From the NCBI GenBank assembly GCA_030430245.1, contig JAUIFY010000023.1:1-36957 (forward strand): a stretch of DNA of 36,957 bases, read 5' to 3'. Positions 1 through 9,790 of this stretch are shown here, piece after piece. The DNA is from a bacterium (lineage in GTDB: Bacteria > Desulfobacterota > Binatia > UBA12015). The notes under the pieces are model-generated. The model was not told the DNA's origin. It made no database searches and worked only from the letters and a program-made list of their open reading frames with translations. The position numbers and the translations under genes are program-made. Every line of letters starts with the position of its first letter. The stretch's first letter is position 1.

Positions 1-759
1 GAGCTCGCGTTGGGCGGGCACCGTGTCGAGGAAGCGCGTCTCCCGCAGGGGCTCGAGGAAGAGGCGCGAGACGGACATGCACGCGACGAAGCACGACGCT
101 GCGACGCCCGGCGGGAACCGATGCCCTCGGGCCCACCGCCGCGAGCCGAGGGCGGCGAGCCCGGACAGGCCGGCGGCGACCCCGAGATACAAGGAGAGCG
201 GGTGGACCGGAAGGCTCGGTCCGCCCGCGTCCGGGAGCAGGCCCTGTGCGACGTGGTTCCAGTACGCCTGGCCGTCGGTGGGATAGCGCACCGCCCATGG
301 GGCGGCGCTCGGCTCCCCGAAGCAGCAGCCCCCGAAGAAGCACCCGAAGCGCCCCACGAAGATGGAGAGCCCGGCGACGGGGACGATCGCGTCCAGCACC
401 GCGAGCCCGGAGAGGCGTCCAGCGGACCACGCGGGAACCACCCAGAGAAGGAACGCCGTGGCGAGGAGGAGCCCGCCGCCGATGCGGAGGCCGGCCCCCG
501 CGGCCAGGGTCCAGAACCTCCCGTCGAGGACGGCGTCCCACACCGCTCCGGGGGCGCCCAGCATCGCGTGGAGCCGGGCGCCGCCGAGGGTGAGCAGGGC
601 CGCGATCGAAGGCGCGGCGAGGAGCGGCCAGGACCGGTCGGAGGGGCCGGAGCCGCCCGCGAGGCGGGTGGCGTGGCGGAGGGCCCGGGCGCCGCCGAGC
701 GCGAAGATCAGCCCGGCGGCGCCCCACGCGACCTCGTAGATCGTGATCATCGTGGTCAT
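1..759 (-). CDS. Lgt-family membrane protein (prolipoprotein diacylglyceryl transferase-like), 3' end off the window
   Basis: Reading the minus strand from ATG at 759 gives 253 residues without a stop up to the window edge. The product is very hydrophobic with several predicted membrane segments. It carries the Lgt-family landmark GRFGCFFGGCCFGEP followed by WAVRYP, and a late SRLFLEPLRET segment that matches the Arg/Glu region near the end of Lgt. Known Lgt moves diacylglyceryl from phosphatidylglycerol to the lipobox Cys. Here the landmark is the Cys-rich version, not the E. coli type GRLGNFINGE, so the Asn and Glu of that motif are both Cys, and the usual HGG is IGG. It starts 18 bases after the stop of the secreted-protein gene upstream, as the last visible gene of a minus-strand operon. 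Family membership is fairly sure. Canonical Lgt activity is doubtful. Confidence 0.8.
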   Translation of the reverse strand, partial: MTTMITIYEVAWGAAGLIFALGGARALRHATRLAGGSGPSDRSWPLLAAPSIAALLTLGGARLHAMLGAPGAVWDAVLDGRFWTLAAGAGLRIGGGLLLATAFLLWVVPAWSAGRLSGLAVLDAIVPVAGLSIFVGRFGCFFGGCCFGEPSAAPWAVRYPTDGQAYWNHVAQGLLPDAGGPSLPVHPLSLYLGVAAGLSGLAALGSRRWARGHRFPPGVAASCFVACMSVSRLFLEPLRETRFLDTVPAQREL

Positions 760-777
760 CTCGATCGGGCCTCGTCG

Positions 778-1740
778 TCAGAAGATCGAGAAGAAATCGA
801 TCCCGAGATTGAGATCGATCAACACGTCGACGTCCACGTCGACGTCCACGTTCACCGAGAAGTCCGCCGTGTCCCGGGGCCCGAGGACCGACGTCGCGAT
901 CATCATCGCGCCCGGCCGCGTGGCCGTGGCCATCCCGAGGACGAAGGGATACTCGGAGTGCGCGTTGAACGCCGGCGCGTCGACGGTGATCGCGGGCGAC
1001 AGCTGCACGAGCCATTCGGGCGGGCACCAGGCGATGGGTGGGCTGCAGCTACCCGTCCAATGATAGAGGACCGTCGGATCACCCGTCTGCTGATCGAGCC
1101 AGAAGTTCGGCGTGTCGGTGTCCACGTCGAGCTGGATGGTGGGCTGGTCGCCGTCGTCGGGACCATCGGCGATGGTGAGGTGGAGCTTGTCGGCGCCGGT
1201 GATCAAGGTCTCGACCGCCGCCGCGGCTCCCTCGTTGCCGTTCCAGACGACGTTGAATCGCTCGAGCGTCGGGGGTGCGGTCCACGCGCTCCACCGGTTC
1301 TTGATTCCGTCCCAGGCTCGAGCCCGGAGATCGGTGCGCACACCGTCCAGTCCGATGATGCTCCAGAGCGGAGAGAGGAGCTGCACCGAGTGGCTCTGGT
1401 CGAGGTTCGGGAACGCGAAGTGCCCGGTGATCGGGTCGGAGGTCGTCTGCGCGATCGTGATCCACTGGCAGTTGTTGATGCACGCGCCCTGCAGTCCGGG
1501 GGGACCGAGGGGGAGCGAGGACGCCCGGTAGAAATGCTGTTGGCGCGCTTGGAGCTGCACCGTCGTCCCCTTCTGCGTGCAGTCGCCGCGAACCTCGTCG
1601 AGGTCGTTGCCGCTCATGACGGCGGCCGTCAGGCGGGGGATGCCCCCGCCGGGACAGCCGCAGAACGCCTCGGCCGACGCCGTGGGGCCGAGCAGCGCCG
1701 CGGCCGCGGACATCCAGATCCATGGGGTCGATGGTCTCAT
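778..1740 (-). CDS. Secreted protein of unknown function with C-terminal Asp-Val repeat
   Basis: A 320-residue product starting at ATG 1740, which shares its A with the TGA of the upstream gene (TGATG), so translation is probably coupled. Residues 1 to about 24 are a signal peptide ending ASAEA, and the mature protein would begin FCGCPGGG. The Cys is not in a normal lipobox because Phe precedes it. The body is rich in Thr, Trp and Asp, with further Cys residues (GDC, ACINNC, GSC, AWC), and looks like a beta-rich extracellular or periplasmic domain. Near the C-terminus is an alternating NVDVDVDVDVLIDLN stretch and the chain ends in DFFSIF. I recognise no family. It sits between a secreted repeat protein and an Lgt-like membrane enzyme, which suggests a cell-envelope role, but this is inference. 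Confidence 0.75.
   Translation of the reverse strand: MRPSTPWIWMSAAAALLGPTASAEAFCGCPGGGIPRLTAAVMSGNDLDEVRGDCTQKGTTVQLQARQQHFYRASSLPLGPPGLQGACINNCQWITIAQTTSDPITGHFAFPNLDQSHSVQLLSPLWSIIGLDGVRTDLRARAWDGIKNRWSAWTAPPTLERFNVVWNGNEGAAAAVETLITGADKLHLTIADGPDDGDQPTIQLDVDTDTPNFWLDQQTGDPTVLYHWTGSCSPPIAWCPPEWLVQLSPAITVDAPAFNAHSEYPFVLGMATATRPGAMMIATSVLGPRDTADFSVNVDVDVDVDVLIDLNLGIDFFSIF
823..850. repeat. 12-bp tandem repeat (CACGTCGACGTC, about 2.3 copies)
   Basis: Two exact copies of CACGTCGACGTC at 823-834 and 835-846, with the start of a third. On the minus strand they encode the alternating Asp-Val stretch of the secreted protein. The unit is a multiple of three, so copy-number change would alter only the length of the Asp-Val strand. 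Confidence 0.75.
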
Positions 1741-2744
1741 CAGTTCCCTCCCTTCTTGGCGGCGATGGCCCGCTCGGCGAGGAGGACGCCCCACGAAGCG
1801 TCGCGCCCCGCATCGCGATCGAGGAGCGCGCCGAGGAACGGCAGGAGCCCGACCGAGCGGTCGCTGCGCTCGGCGTAGAGAGCGCCGACGCGTGCGACGA
1901 GGTCCCCGTCGGAGGCCCGGAGGTCGTCGAGCCGAAGGCCGGCGTCGATCGGGGAGCGACTCCATCCGGCGCCGTTGCGTCGCTCCAGCCGTTTGAACGT
2001 GCGGCGGGCGTCCTTCGCGCGCCCGGCCTCGAGCTGCGCGAGCCCGAGGAGGAGCTCCAGATCGTCCTCGTACTCCGTCCCCCGGACGTCGCCCCGGAGG
2101 CGACGGACCTCCCGGAGCGCCCGCCGGTGCTCACCCGCGCGCGCGAGGGCCTTGGAGAGCGTCCACGACGCCGCGAACCTCGTCGCGAGCGGGCCGTCGC
2201 GCCGGGCGGCGCCCTCCAGGGCGTCGAGATTCGTCGCCCGCCCTCCGGTCGCGAGGGTGACCCAGGTGTGCCCGATCTCCGCCACGTCCCGAGCGAGCGC
2301 CACGTCCGACGTCCGGGCTTCGGCGAACCGGGCGCGAGCCGCGTCGCCCTCGCCCGAAGCGAGGGCCAGCCATCCGCGGGCGAGGTCGATCGCGGCGCGG
2401 CTGCCGGCAGGCGCCGCCGTGGCGGCTTCGCCGAGGACGTCCGCCGCGGCGGGGGAACGTCCGTTCGAGAAGTGGAGATCCGCGAGTAGGAGGGCGGCCT
2501 CGAGGCCGCGCGGTGAGCCGGGGTCTTCGCGACGCACCGCCTCGAGGGCGGCGATCGCGTCGCCATCGGCTCCGCGGGCGAGCGCGAACCGTGCGCGCCG
2601 CATCTCCATGGTCGGGGTCGGCGCGGCGGAGGCGATGGCGGTGACGCCGGCCAAGGCGGCCAGGCTCGCGAGCGCCACGCTCGGTCGCCGCCGGCGTGGG
2701 GTGGTTCGCGGCGGACCGCTTCGTGGGACGTACGGGGCTCTCAT
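1740..2744 (-). CDS. Secreted tetratricopeptide-like repeat protein
   Basis: A 334-residue product. The start is ATG 2744, preceded by a good Shine-Dalgarno (GGAAGGAGATC, about 8 bases upstream). An Arg-rich N-terminus followed by a hydrophobic Ala/Leu stretch to about residue 41 (ending ASAAP) is a signal peptide. The rest is Ala/Leu/Arg/Glu-rich helical hairpins with TPR character, for example GDAIAALEAVRREDPGSPRG, LLADLHFSNGRSPAAADVL and LLLGLAQLEAGRAKDARRTF. TPR proteins are protein-binding scaffolds, and here it would act outside the inner membrane. It is the first gene of the minus-strand trio, and its TGA overlaps the next ATG by one base. The partner is unknown; the neighbouring secreted protein is a reasonable guess. 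Confidence 0.75.
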   Translation of the reverse strand: MRAPYVPRSGPPRTTPRRRRPSVALASLAALAGVTAIASAAPTPTMEMRRARFALARGADGDAIAALEAVRREDPGSPRGLEAALLLADLHFSNGRSPAAADVLGEAATAAPAGSRAAIDLARGWLALASGEGDAARARFAEARTSDVALARDVAEIGHTWVTLATGGRATNLDALEGAARRDGPLATRFAASWTLSKALARAGEHRRALREVRRLRGDVRGTEYEDDLELLLGLAQLEAGRAKDARRTFKRLERRNGAGWSRSPIDAGLRLDDLRASDGDLVARVGALYAERSDRSVGLLPFLGALLDRDAGRDASWGVLLAERAIAAKKGGN

Positions 2745-3099
2745 CGGACGATCTCCTTCCTTCGTGCGACCGAGGTCGCGTGCGGATCGCCGTGGCCCGA
2801 GGGTGCCGCGGCGCGTGGGGAAGCTCGTGAGGGACGGTCGACGACGAGTCGGTGCACGGAACGTGCCGGCCCATGAGCCCCCGTCCGCGGCACGCGCAAG
2901 GGGTGCGCGCGTTGCGCGCCGTGACGGTTCGCTTCGTCCTCCTGCAACGAGCCGTTCCAGGCGCCGGACGAAAATCCACGCCGACGTGGCTCTCCGCGCA
3001 CCGGGCCGGCGCGACGTTGACACGAGGCCGATGCGGGGCCTACAAACGCCTTCCGTGGTTCGGTCTTTCTCCGACCTTCCGGGAACACACGAAGACTTC
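2745..3099. other. Intergenic region between divergent operons
   Basis: 355 bases with no convincing gene. It contains two small perfect hairpins, GCACG-GAA-CGTGC at 2854-2866 and GCGCGC-GTT-GCGCGC at 2905-2919, the ribosome site of the minus-strand repeat-protein gene next to 2744, and the plus-strand promoter at 3017-3046. No riboswitch or RNA family was recognised. Confidence 0.5.
3017..3046 (+). promoter_or_regulatory. Sigma-70-type promoter for kdsB-pyrG
   Basis: A perfect -35 box TTGACA at 3017-3022, an 18-base spacer and a -10-like TACAAA at 3041-3046 (4 of 6 consensus). It predicts a transcript start near 3053, upstream of the GTG at 3100 but downstream of the in-frame ATG at 3031, which argues for the GTG start. 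Confidence 0.55.
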
Positions 3100-5631
<2,532 letters not shown>

Positions 5632-5702
5632 CCTCCGGGCAGAGGCGACGGTTCCGGGGGCGACATCCCGCTCCCGGCCGGGCGTCCGTTTCGAGAGGGA
5701 CC

Positions 5703-6563
5703 ATGGCGACGAGCGAGAACAGCGGGACGCCCGACCGCACGGGCGTGTCCATCGGGGCGGTGCCGGTCGGGGCGGGTGCGCCCCTCGCCGTCATCGCGGG
5801 CCCGTGCGTGATCGAGAGCCGGGACTCCGCGCTCCGACACGCCGAGAAGCTCGCCGCCATCGCGCGGGATCTCGGCGCGGCGCTCATCTACAAGTCGTCC
5901 TACGACAAGGCCAACCGCACCTCGGGAAGCTCGTTCCGCGGCGTCGGGCGAGACGAGGGGCTCGCGATCCTCGCCGACGTCCGCGGGGCGACCGGTCTCC
6001 CCCTCCTCACGGACGTGCACGAGAAGGAGGACGTCTCGGCGGTGGCCGAGGTCGTCGACGTTCTCCAGACACCGGCCTTCCTGTGTCGGCAGACGGACTT
6101 CATCCACGCGTGCGCGTCCGCCGGGAAGCCCGTGAATCTCAAGAAGGGTCAGTTTCTCTCGCCCTGGGAGATGCACCACGTCGTCGACAAGGCGCGGGAG
6201 ACGGGCAACACGGACTTGCTCGTGACCGAGCGCGGCGCGAGCTTCGGCTACCAGAATCTCGTGTCCGACATGCGGTCTCTGGTCGTGCTCGGAGAGATCG
6301 GCTGCCCGGTCGTCTTCGATGCCACGCACAGCGTTCAGCTGCCCGGCGCGACCGGCACGGCGTCCGGCGGGCAGCGAGAGTTCGTTCCGGCACTCGCGCG
6401 CGCGGCGGTCGCGGTCGGTGTCGACGGGCTCTTCCTGGAGGTGCACGAGGATCCGTCGAAGGCGCTCTCCGACGGGACGACCTGCTGGCCGCTGGACCAG
6501 CTCGCCGCACTCCTGCGCATGGTCCGAGCCCTCGACGAGGCACGTCGGGAGGCGCTCGCGTGA
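5703..6563 (+). CDS. kdsA: 3-deoxy-8-phosphooctulonate synthase (Kdo8P synthase), metal-dependent type
   Basis: Condenses arabinose 5-phosphate with phosphoenolpyruvate to Kdo 8-phosphate. 286 residues, the usual length, starting at ATG 5703 after GAGAGGGACC. Family landmarks are [71 protein letters not shown], and [15 protein letters not shown]. The residue at the metal-defining position is Cys35 (in GPC), as in the metal-dependent Aquifex class; the E. coli metal-independent class has Asn there. The gene follows pyrG by 71 bases and its TGA overlaps the GTG of kdsD (GTGA). Confidence 0.96.
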   Translation: MATSENSGTPDRTGVSIGAVPVGAGAPLAVIAGPCVIESRDSALRHAEKLAAIARDLGAALIYKSSYDKANRTSGSSFRGVGRDEGLAILADVRGATGLPLLTDVHEKEDVSAVAEVVDVLQTPAFLCRQTDFIHACASAGKPVNLKKGQFLSPWEMHHVVDKARETGNTDLLVTERGASFGYQNLVSDMRSLVVLGEIGCPVVFDATHSVQLPGATGTASGGQREFVPALARAAVAVGVDGLFLEVHEDPSKALSDGTTCWPLDQLAALLRMVRALDEARREALA

Positions 6564-7570
6564 GCCGGGCGGCGACACCCCCGGCGCCGGCTCGGGACGA
6601 TGTCGCTTCGGCGCGCCGCGTTCTCGGGATCGAGGCACGCGCTCTCGATGCGATGTCCGAGCGCCTCGGGGCCGAGTTCGCCGAAGCCGTCGGGGTCCTC
6701 GCCCGGTGCGAGGGCAAGGTCGTCGTGTGCGGACTCGGCAAGTCCGGGATCGTCTGTCGGAAGATCGCGGCCACGCTCGCCTCGACCGGCACGCCCGCGC
6801 TCTTCATGCATGCCGCAGAGGGACTCCATGGCGACCTCGGGCAGCTCGCGCGGGGGGATTGCCTGATCGCGGTCTCCTACAGCGGTACCACCACCGAGGT
6901 GGTCTCCATGTTGGCGCCCGCGCGTCGGTTCGGGATTCCGGTGATCGCGTTGACCGGCGACCCGACGTCGGCGCTCGCCCGGGGGGCGGACGTCGCGCTC
7001 GACGTGAGCGTGGCGGAAGAGGCGTGCCCGCTGGGACTCGCCCCGACGGCCAGCACGACCGCGACGCTCGCGCTCGGCGACGCGCTCGCGATCGCCTTGT
7101 TGGAGCGTCGCGGCTTCAGTCAGGAGGACTTCGGTGCGCTGCACCCGGGGGGTGCGCTCGGGCGGCGCCTGCGTCGCGTCGACGAGTTGATGCACACGGG
7201 AGACGACGTCCCGACGGTTTCCGTCGAGACGCCCATGCTCGAAGCCATGCACGTCATGTCGTCGCGCCGCGCCGCCGCGGCGCGCTCGATCGGAGTCACG
7301 GCGGTCGTGGATGCGGATGGCGTGCTGGTCGGCGTCATCACCGACGGCGACATCCGTCGCGCGGTCGAGAGCCGCGGCGATCTCCGCTCGCTCGCCGCGG
7401 GCGATCTCGGCAGCCATGGTGCGAAGACCGTCCAGGCGGGCGCCCTTGCCGAGCGCGCTCTCGCGCTGATGGAGGAACACTCCATCACGTCGCTGTTCAT
7501 CGTCGACGAAGCGGGGCGTCCGTGCGGGATTCTCCACCTGCACGACCTGCTTCGCGCGGGAGTCGTCTGA
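6560..7570 (+). CDS. kdsD: Arabinose-5-phosphate isomerase (KpsF/GutQ family)
   Basis: Interconverts ribulose 5-phosphate and arabinose 5-phosphate, the first step to Kdo. 336 residues with GTG start at 6560, overlapping the kdsA stop by 4 bases. The N-terminal SIS domain (about 45-180) has [17 protein letters not shown], the [11 protein letters not shown] segment, SYSGTTTEV and [30 protein letters not shown] leads into two CBS domains (about 215-335; [10 protein letters not shown] and [17 protein letters not shown]). The order kdsA-kdsD is typical. The kdsC phosphatase that often follows is absent; only 62 bases separate this gene from lptC. Confidence 0.95.
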   Translation: MSRAATPPAPARDDVASARRVLGIEARALDAMSERLGAEFAEAVGVLARCEGKVVVCGLGKSGIVCRKIAATLASTGTPALFMHAAEGLHGDLGQLARGDCLIAVSYSGTTTEVVSMLAPARRFGIPVIALTGDPTSALARGADVALDVSVAEEACPLGLAPTASTTATLALGDALAIALLERRGFSQEDFGALHPGGALGRRLRRVDELMHTGDDVPTVSVETPMLEAMHVMSSRRAAAARSIGVTAVVDADGVLVGVITDGDIRRAVESRGDLRSLAAGDLGSHGAKTVQAGALAERALALMEEHSITSLFIVDEAGRPCGILHLHDLLRAGVV

Positions 7571-7632
7571 TCGGCCCGGTTCTCGGGCGGAGTGAGCGTG
7601 CTACCGTCGACGTGTGCTGATAGGAGGCCCTC

Positions 7633-8331
7633 GTGCATCGAGCACGGATGAGGGCCGCTCTGATCGTCGTGGTGCTCGCGGTACTCACGGGAATCGGATT
7701 CTTGATCGGTCGAACGATGGTTCAGCAGCGACGCGCCGACGATGCGATGGCCGAGACGATGTTCGCCCCCGACGTGGCGCAGAGCATTCGGGAGTTCCAT
7801 CGTGTGAAGGTCGAGGAGGGCCGGACGGTGTGGGACCTCCGAGCCGACAAGGCGGACTTTCTCGACGAGGGCCGGGTCATGGTCGACGTGCCCGAGATCG
7901 CCTTCTTCGCCGAGGACGGGCAGTCCGTGCATCTCACCGGGGCGACGGGCGAGGTCACCCTGGAGGGGCCCGAGGTCGGGAGGATCGATCTCCGCGGCGG
8001 CATCGAGGTCACCCTGGGGCAGTACCGGCTCGAGACTCCGGAAGCGTCGTGGGTGCAATCGCAGAACGCCGTCGTCGCCACGTCGGGGGTGGATCTGCGG
8101 GGGGGCGGGGTCGAGCTCACGGGCGATACGATGGTCGTGGAGCTGGGCAAGCGTCGCGTGCTGGTCGTGGGCGACGTGCGGACCGTCTTGACCAAGATCG
8201 AAACGGCCGAGCCCGCGGCGGGCGAGAGCGGGCCCGACGAGTCGGCGCCGGATCGGGAGAAGGACGGGAACCGGGCGTCCGGGGCGACACCGACGGACGC
8301 GCCCGCGCAGGAGGGCTCGCGTGACGGCTGA
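7633..8331 (+). CDS. lptC: LPS export protein LptC
   Basis: Bitopic inner-membrane subunit that passes LPS from the LptBFG transporter to LptA. 232 residues. GTG start at 7633 with a strong AGGAGG 5 bases upstream; ATG at 7648 is an alternative. A single N-terminal membrane helix (about 9-27, ALIVVVLAVLTGIGFLIG) is followed by a periplasmic beta-jelly-roll-like region (about 50-195) of short repeated strands such as VWDLRADKADF and GQYRLETPEASW. A charged low-complexity tail (after about 200) is rich in Glu, Pro and Asp. The sequence is weakly conserved, as usual for LptC, so position before lptA-lptB is part of the evidence. The 3' end overlaps lptA by 11 bases. Confidence 0.85.
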   Translation: MHRARMRAALIVVVLAVLTGIGFLIGRTMVQQRRADDAMAETMFAPDVAQSIREFHRVKVEEGRTVWDLRADKADFLDEGRVMVDVPEIAFFAEDGQSVHLTGATGEVTLEGPEVGRIDLRGGIEVTLGQYRLETPEASWVQSQNAVVATSGVDLRGGGVELTGDTMVVELGKRRVLVVGDVRTVLTKIETAEPAAGESGPDESAPDREKDGNRASGATPTDAPAQEGSRDG

Positions 8332-9007
8332 CCGGCGCTGGAGACGCGCGTTGATCGCGGCGGTCGTCTGGGCCGCGCTCGGGACCGATGTGGGCGCGCA
8401 GCCCCCGGCGCGGGAAGAGGCCGTTCCCGACGACGAGGCCATCGCCGCCGAGGCGGAAGCGCCCGTTCGCGACGGCGCGCAGACCGCGGGGGCGTTCAGC
8501 GGCCTCTCGTTCGGATCGGGCGACGAGCCGATCACGGTCGAGGCCGATCGTCTGGAGTTCGACTACGACAAGAACCGGCTGGTCTACCGGGGCCAGGTGC
8601 ATGTCGTGCAGGGAGACCTCGAGCTCCGCTCGAAGCACCTCGTCGTGCGCTTCGAACGGATCGAGGGCGGCGGGGAGAGTGCGAAGCTGACGCGCGTGGT
8701 CGCGCAGGGGGACGTGCTGATCACGCAGGGGGAGCGTCGAGCCTCGGGAGATCGGGCCGTCTTCGACCAGACCGATCGACGCATCGTTCTTCTGGGCGAC
8801 CCGGTCCTGCGCGACGGGCCCAACGAGGTCCAGGGGGACCGCATCACGGTCTTCCTCGACGAGGGCCGGAGCGTGGTCGAGTCGAGTCCGAAGAAGCGGG
8901 TCTCGGCCGTCCTCTTCCCGGGACAGAGTGGGTCGGGAGAGGCGCCGAGCGATCCTCCTCCCGAGGTGCTGCCGTCGCCGACGGCGGGCGGAAAGACCAC
9001 GCCGTGA
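8321..9007 (+). CDS. lptA: LPS transport periplasmic protein LptA
   Basis: Periplasmic bridge protein that carries LPS between LptC and the outer-membrane LptD. 228 residues with GTG start at 8321 inside the end of lptC. A signal peptide ends near VGAQ (about residue 27). The OstA-like domain begins [20 protein letters not shown] and continues with [38 protein letters not shown] and the [16 protein letters not shown] strand near the end. The last 40 residues are Pro/Ser-rich and probably disordered. Its TGA overlaps the GTG of lptB by 4 bases, so C, A and B are made together. Confidence 0.93.
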   Translation: MTADRRWRRALIAAVVWAALGTDVGAQPPAREEAVPDDEAIAAEAEAPVRDGAQTAGAFSGLSFGSGDEPITVEADRLEFDYDKNRLVYRGQVHVVQGDLELRSKHLVVRFERIEGGGESAKLTRVVAQGDVLITQGERRASGDRAVFDQTDRRIVLLGDPVLRDGPNEVQGDRITVFLDEGRSVVESSPKKRVSAVLFPGQSGSGEAPSDPPPEVLPSPTAGGKTTP

Positions 9008-9750
9008 CGTCGGCCCGCGAGAAGGCGCCGGCGTCGCTCTGCGCGACCGGCCTACGCAAGTCGTACGGTCGCCGCGAGGTCCTCCGGGACGTCTCCATCG
9101 ACGTGCAGGCGGGGGAGGTCGTGGGCCTGCTGGGGCCGAACGGCGCCGGCAAGACGACGACCTTCTACTGCGTCGTCGGCCTGACCCACCCCGACGCCGG
9201 CAGCGTGCGCCTCGGAGACGAGGAGCTGACCAGGCTGCCGATGTTCCGGCGCGCGCGCCACGGCATCAGCTATCTCCCCCAGGAGGCCTCGGTTTTCCGT
9301 GGTTTGACGGTCGAGGACAACATCAAGGCGATTCTGGAGACCTTGCCGCTCACGCGGGAGGTCCGCCGCGCACGGCTCGACAGCCTGCTGGACGAGCTCT
9401 CGATCGCGCATCTCGCGAAGTCGAAGGCGAGCGCGCTCTCGGGGGGCGAGCGCCGGAGGCTCGAGATCACCCGGGCGCTGGTCATCTCGCCGGCCTTCAT
9501 CCTTCTGGACGAGCCCTTCGCGGGCATTGATCCGATCGCGGTGATCGATATCCAGAACATAATCGGACAGCTAAAGGAACGGGGGATCGGCGTCCTCGTC
9601 ACGGATCACAATGTCCGGGAGACGTTGGGTATCTGCGACCGAGCGTATATCCTCAGTGATGGAATGATCCTCGAAGAGGGGACCCCGGAGACGATCGCCG
9701 CCAGCGAGAGGGCCCGGGAGATCTATCTCGGCAAAGAATTCAGCCTTTAA
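9004..9750 (+). CDS. lptB: LPS export ABC transporter ATPase LptB
   Basis: Cytoplasmic ATPase powering LPS extraction by LptF and LptG. 248 residues. Walker A GPNGAGKT at 44-51, Q-loop in [17 protein letters not shown], signature [11 protein letters not shown], Walker [13 protein letters not shown] and switch His in [10 protein letters not shown]. These match LptB closely (the FAGIDP and EASVFR features). GTG start at 9004 overlaps lptA. The last third uses codons rare in the rest of the window (ATA, CTA) and is locally A+T-richer. LptF and LptG are not in the window. Confidence 0.97.
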   Translation: MTSAREKAPASLCATGLRKSYGRREVLRDVSIDVQAGEVVGLLGPNGAGKTTTFYCVVGLTHPDAGSVRLGDEELTRLPMFRRARHGISYLPQEASVFRGLTVEDNIKAILETLPLTREVRRARLDSLLDELSIAHLAKSKASALSGGERRRLEITRALVISPAFILLDEPFAGIDPIAVIDIQNIIGQLKERGIGVLVTDHNVRETLGICDRAYILSDGMILEEGTPETIAASERAREIYLGKEFSL

Positions 9751-9778
9751 CACTCAAGCTTCACGCCAAAACGAGCGG

Positions 9779-9786
9779 TATAGAGA
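9779..9786 (+). promoter_or_regulatory. Possible -10 element before rpoN (TATAGAGA)
   Basis: TATAGAGA ends 4 bases before the ATG of rpoN, in a locally A+T-rich 40-base gap. No convincing -35 is seen. The same GTATAGAGA 9-mer recurs at 11220-11228 near the end of rpoN, upstream of hpf. Confidence 0.25.
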
Positions 9787-9790
9787 GAAC

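Noticed and set aside
1650..1700. Lipoprotein signal in the secreted protein (Cys after the signal peptide)
   Set aside because: The residue before Cys is Phe and the lipobox pattern is absent, so ordinary signal peptidase I cleavage at ASAEA is more likely; kept only as part of the Lgt finding.
10..1878. A 622-codon plus-strand open frame at the left end
   Set aside because: Rich in Arg, Gly, Glu and Pro with no family signal; it lies opposite the Lgt-like, secreted and repeat-protein genes and is a product of G+C-rich antisense reading.
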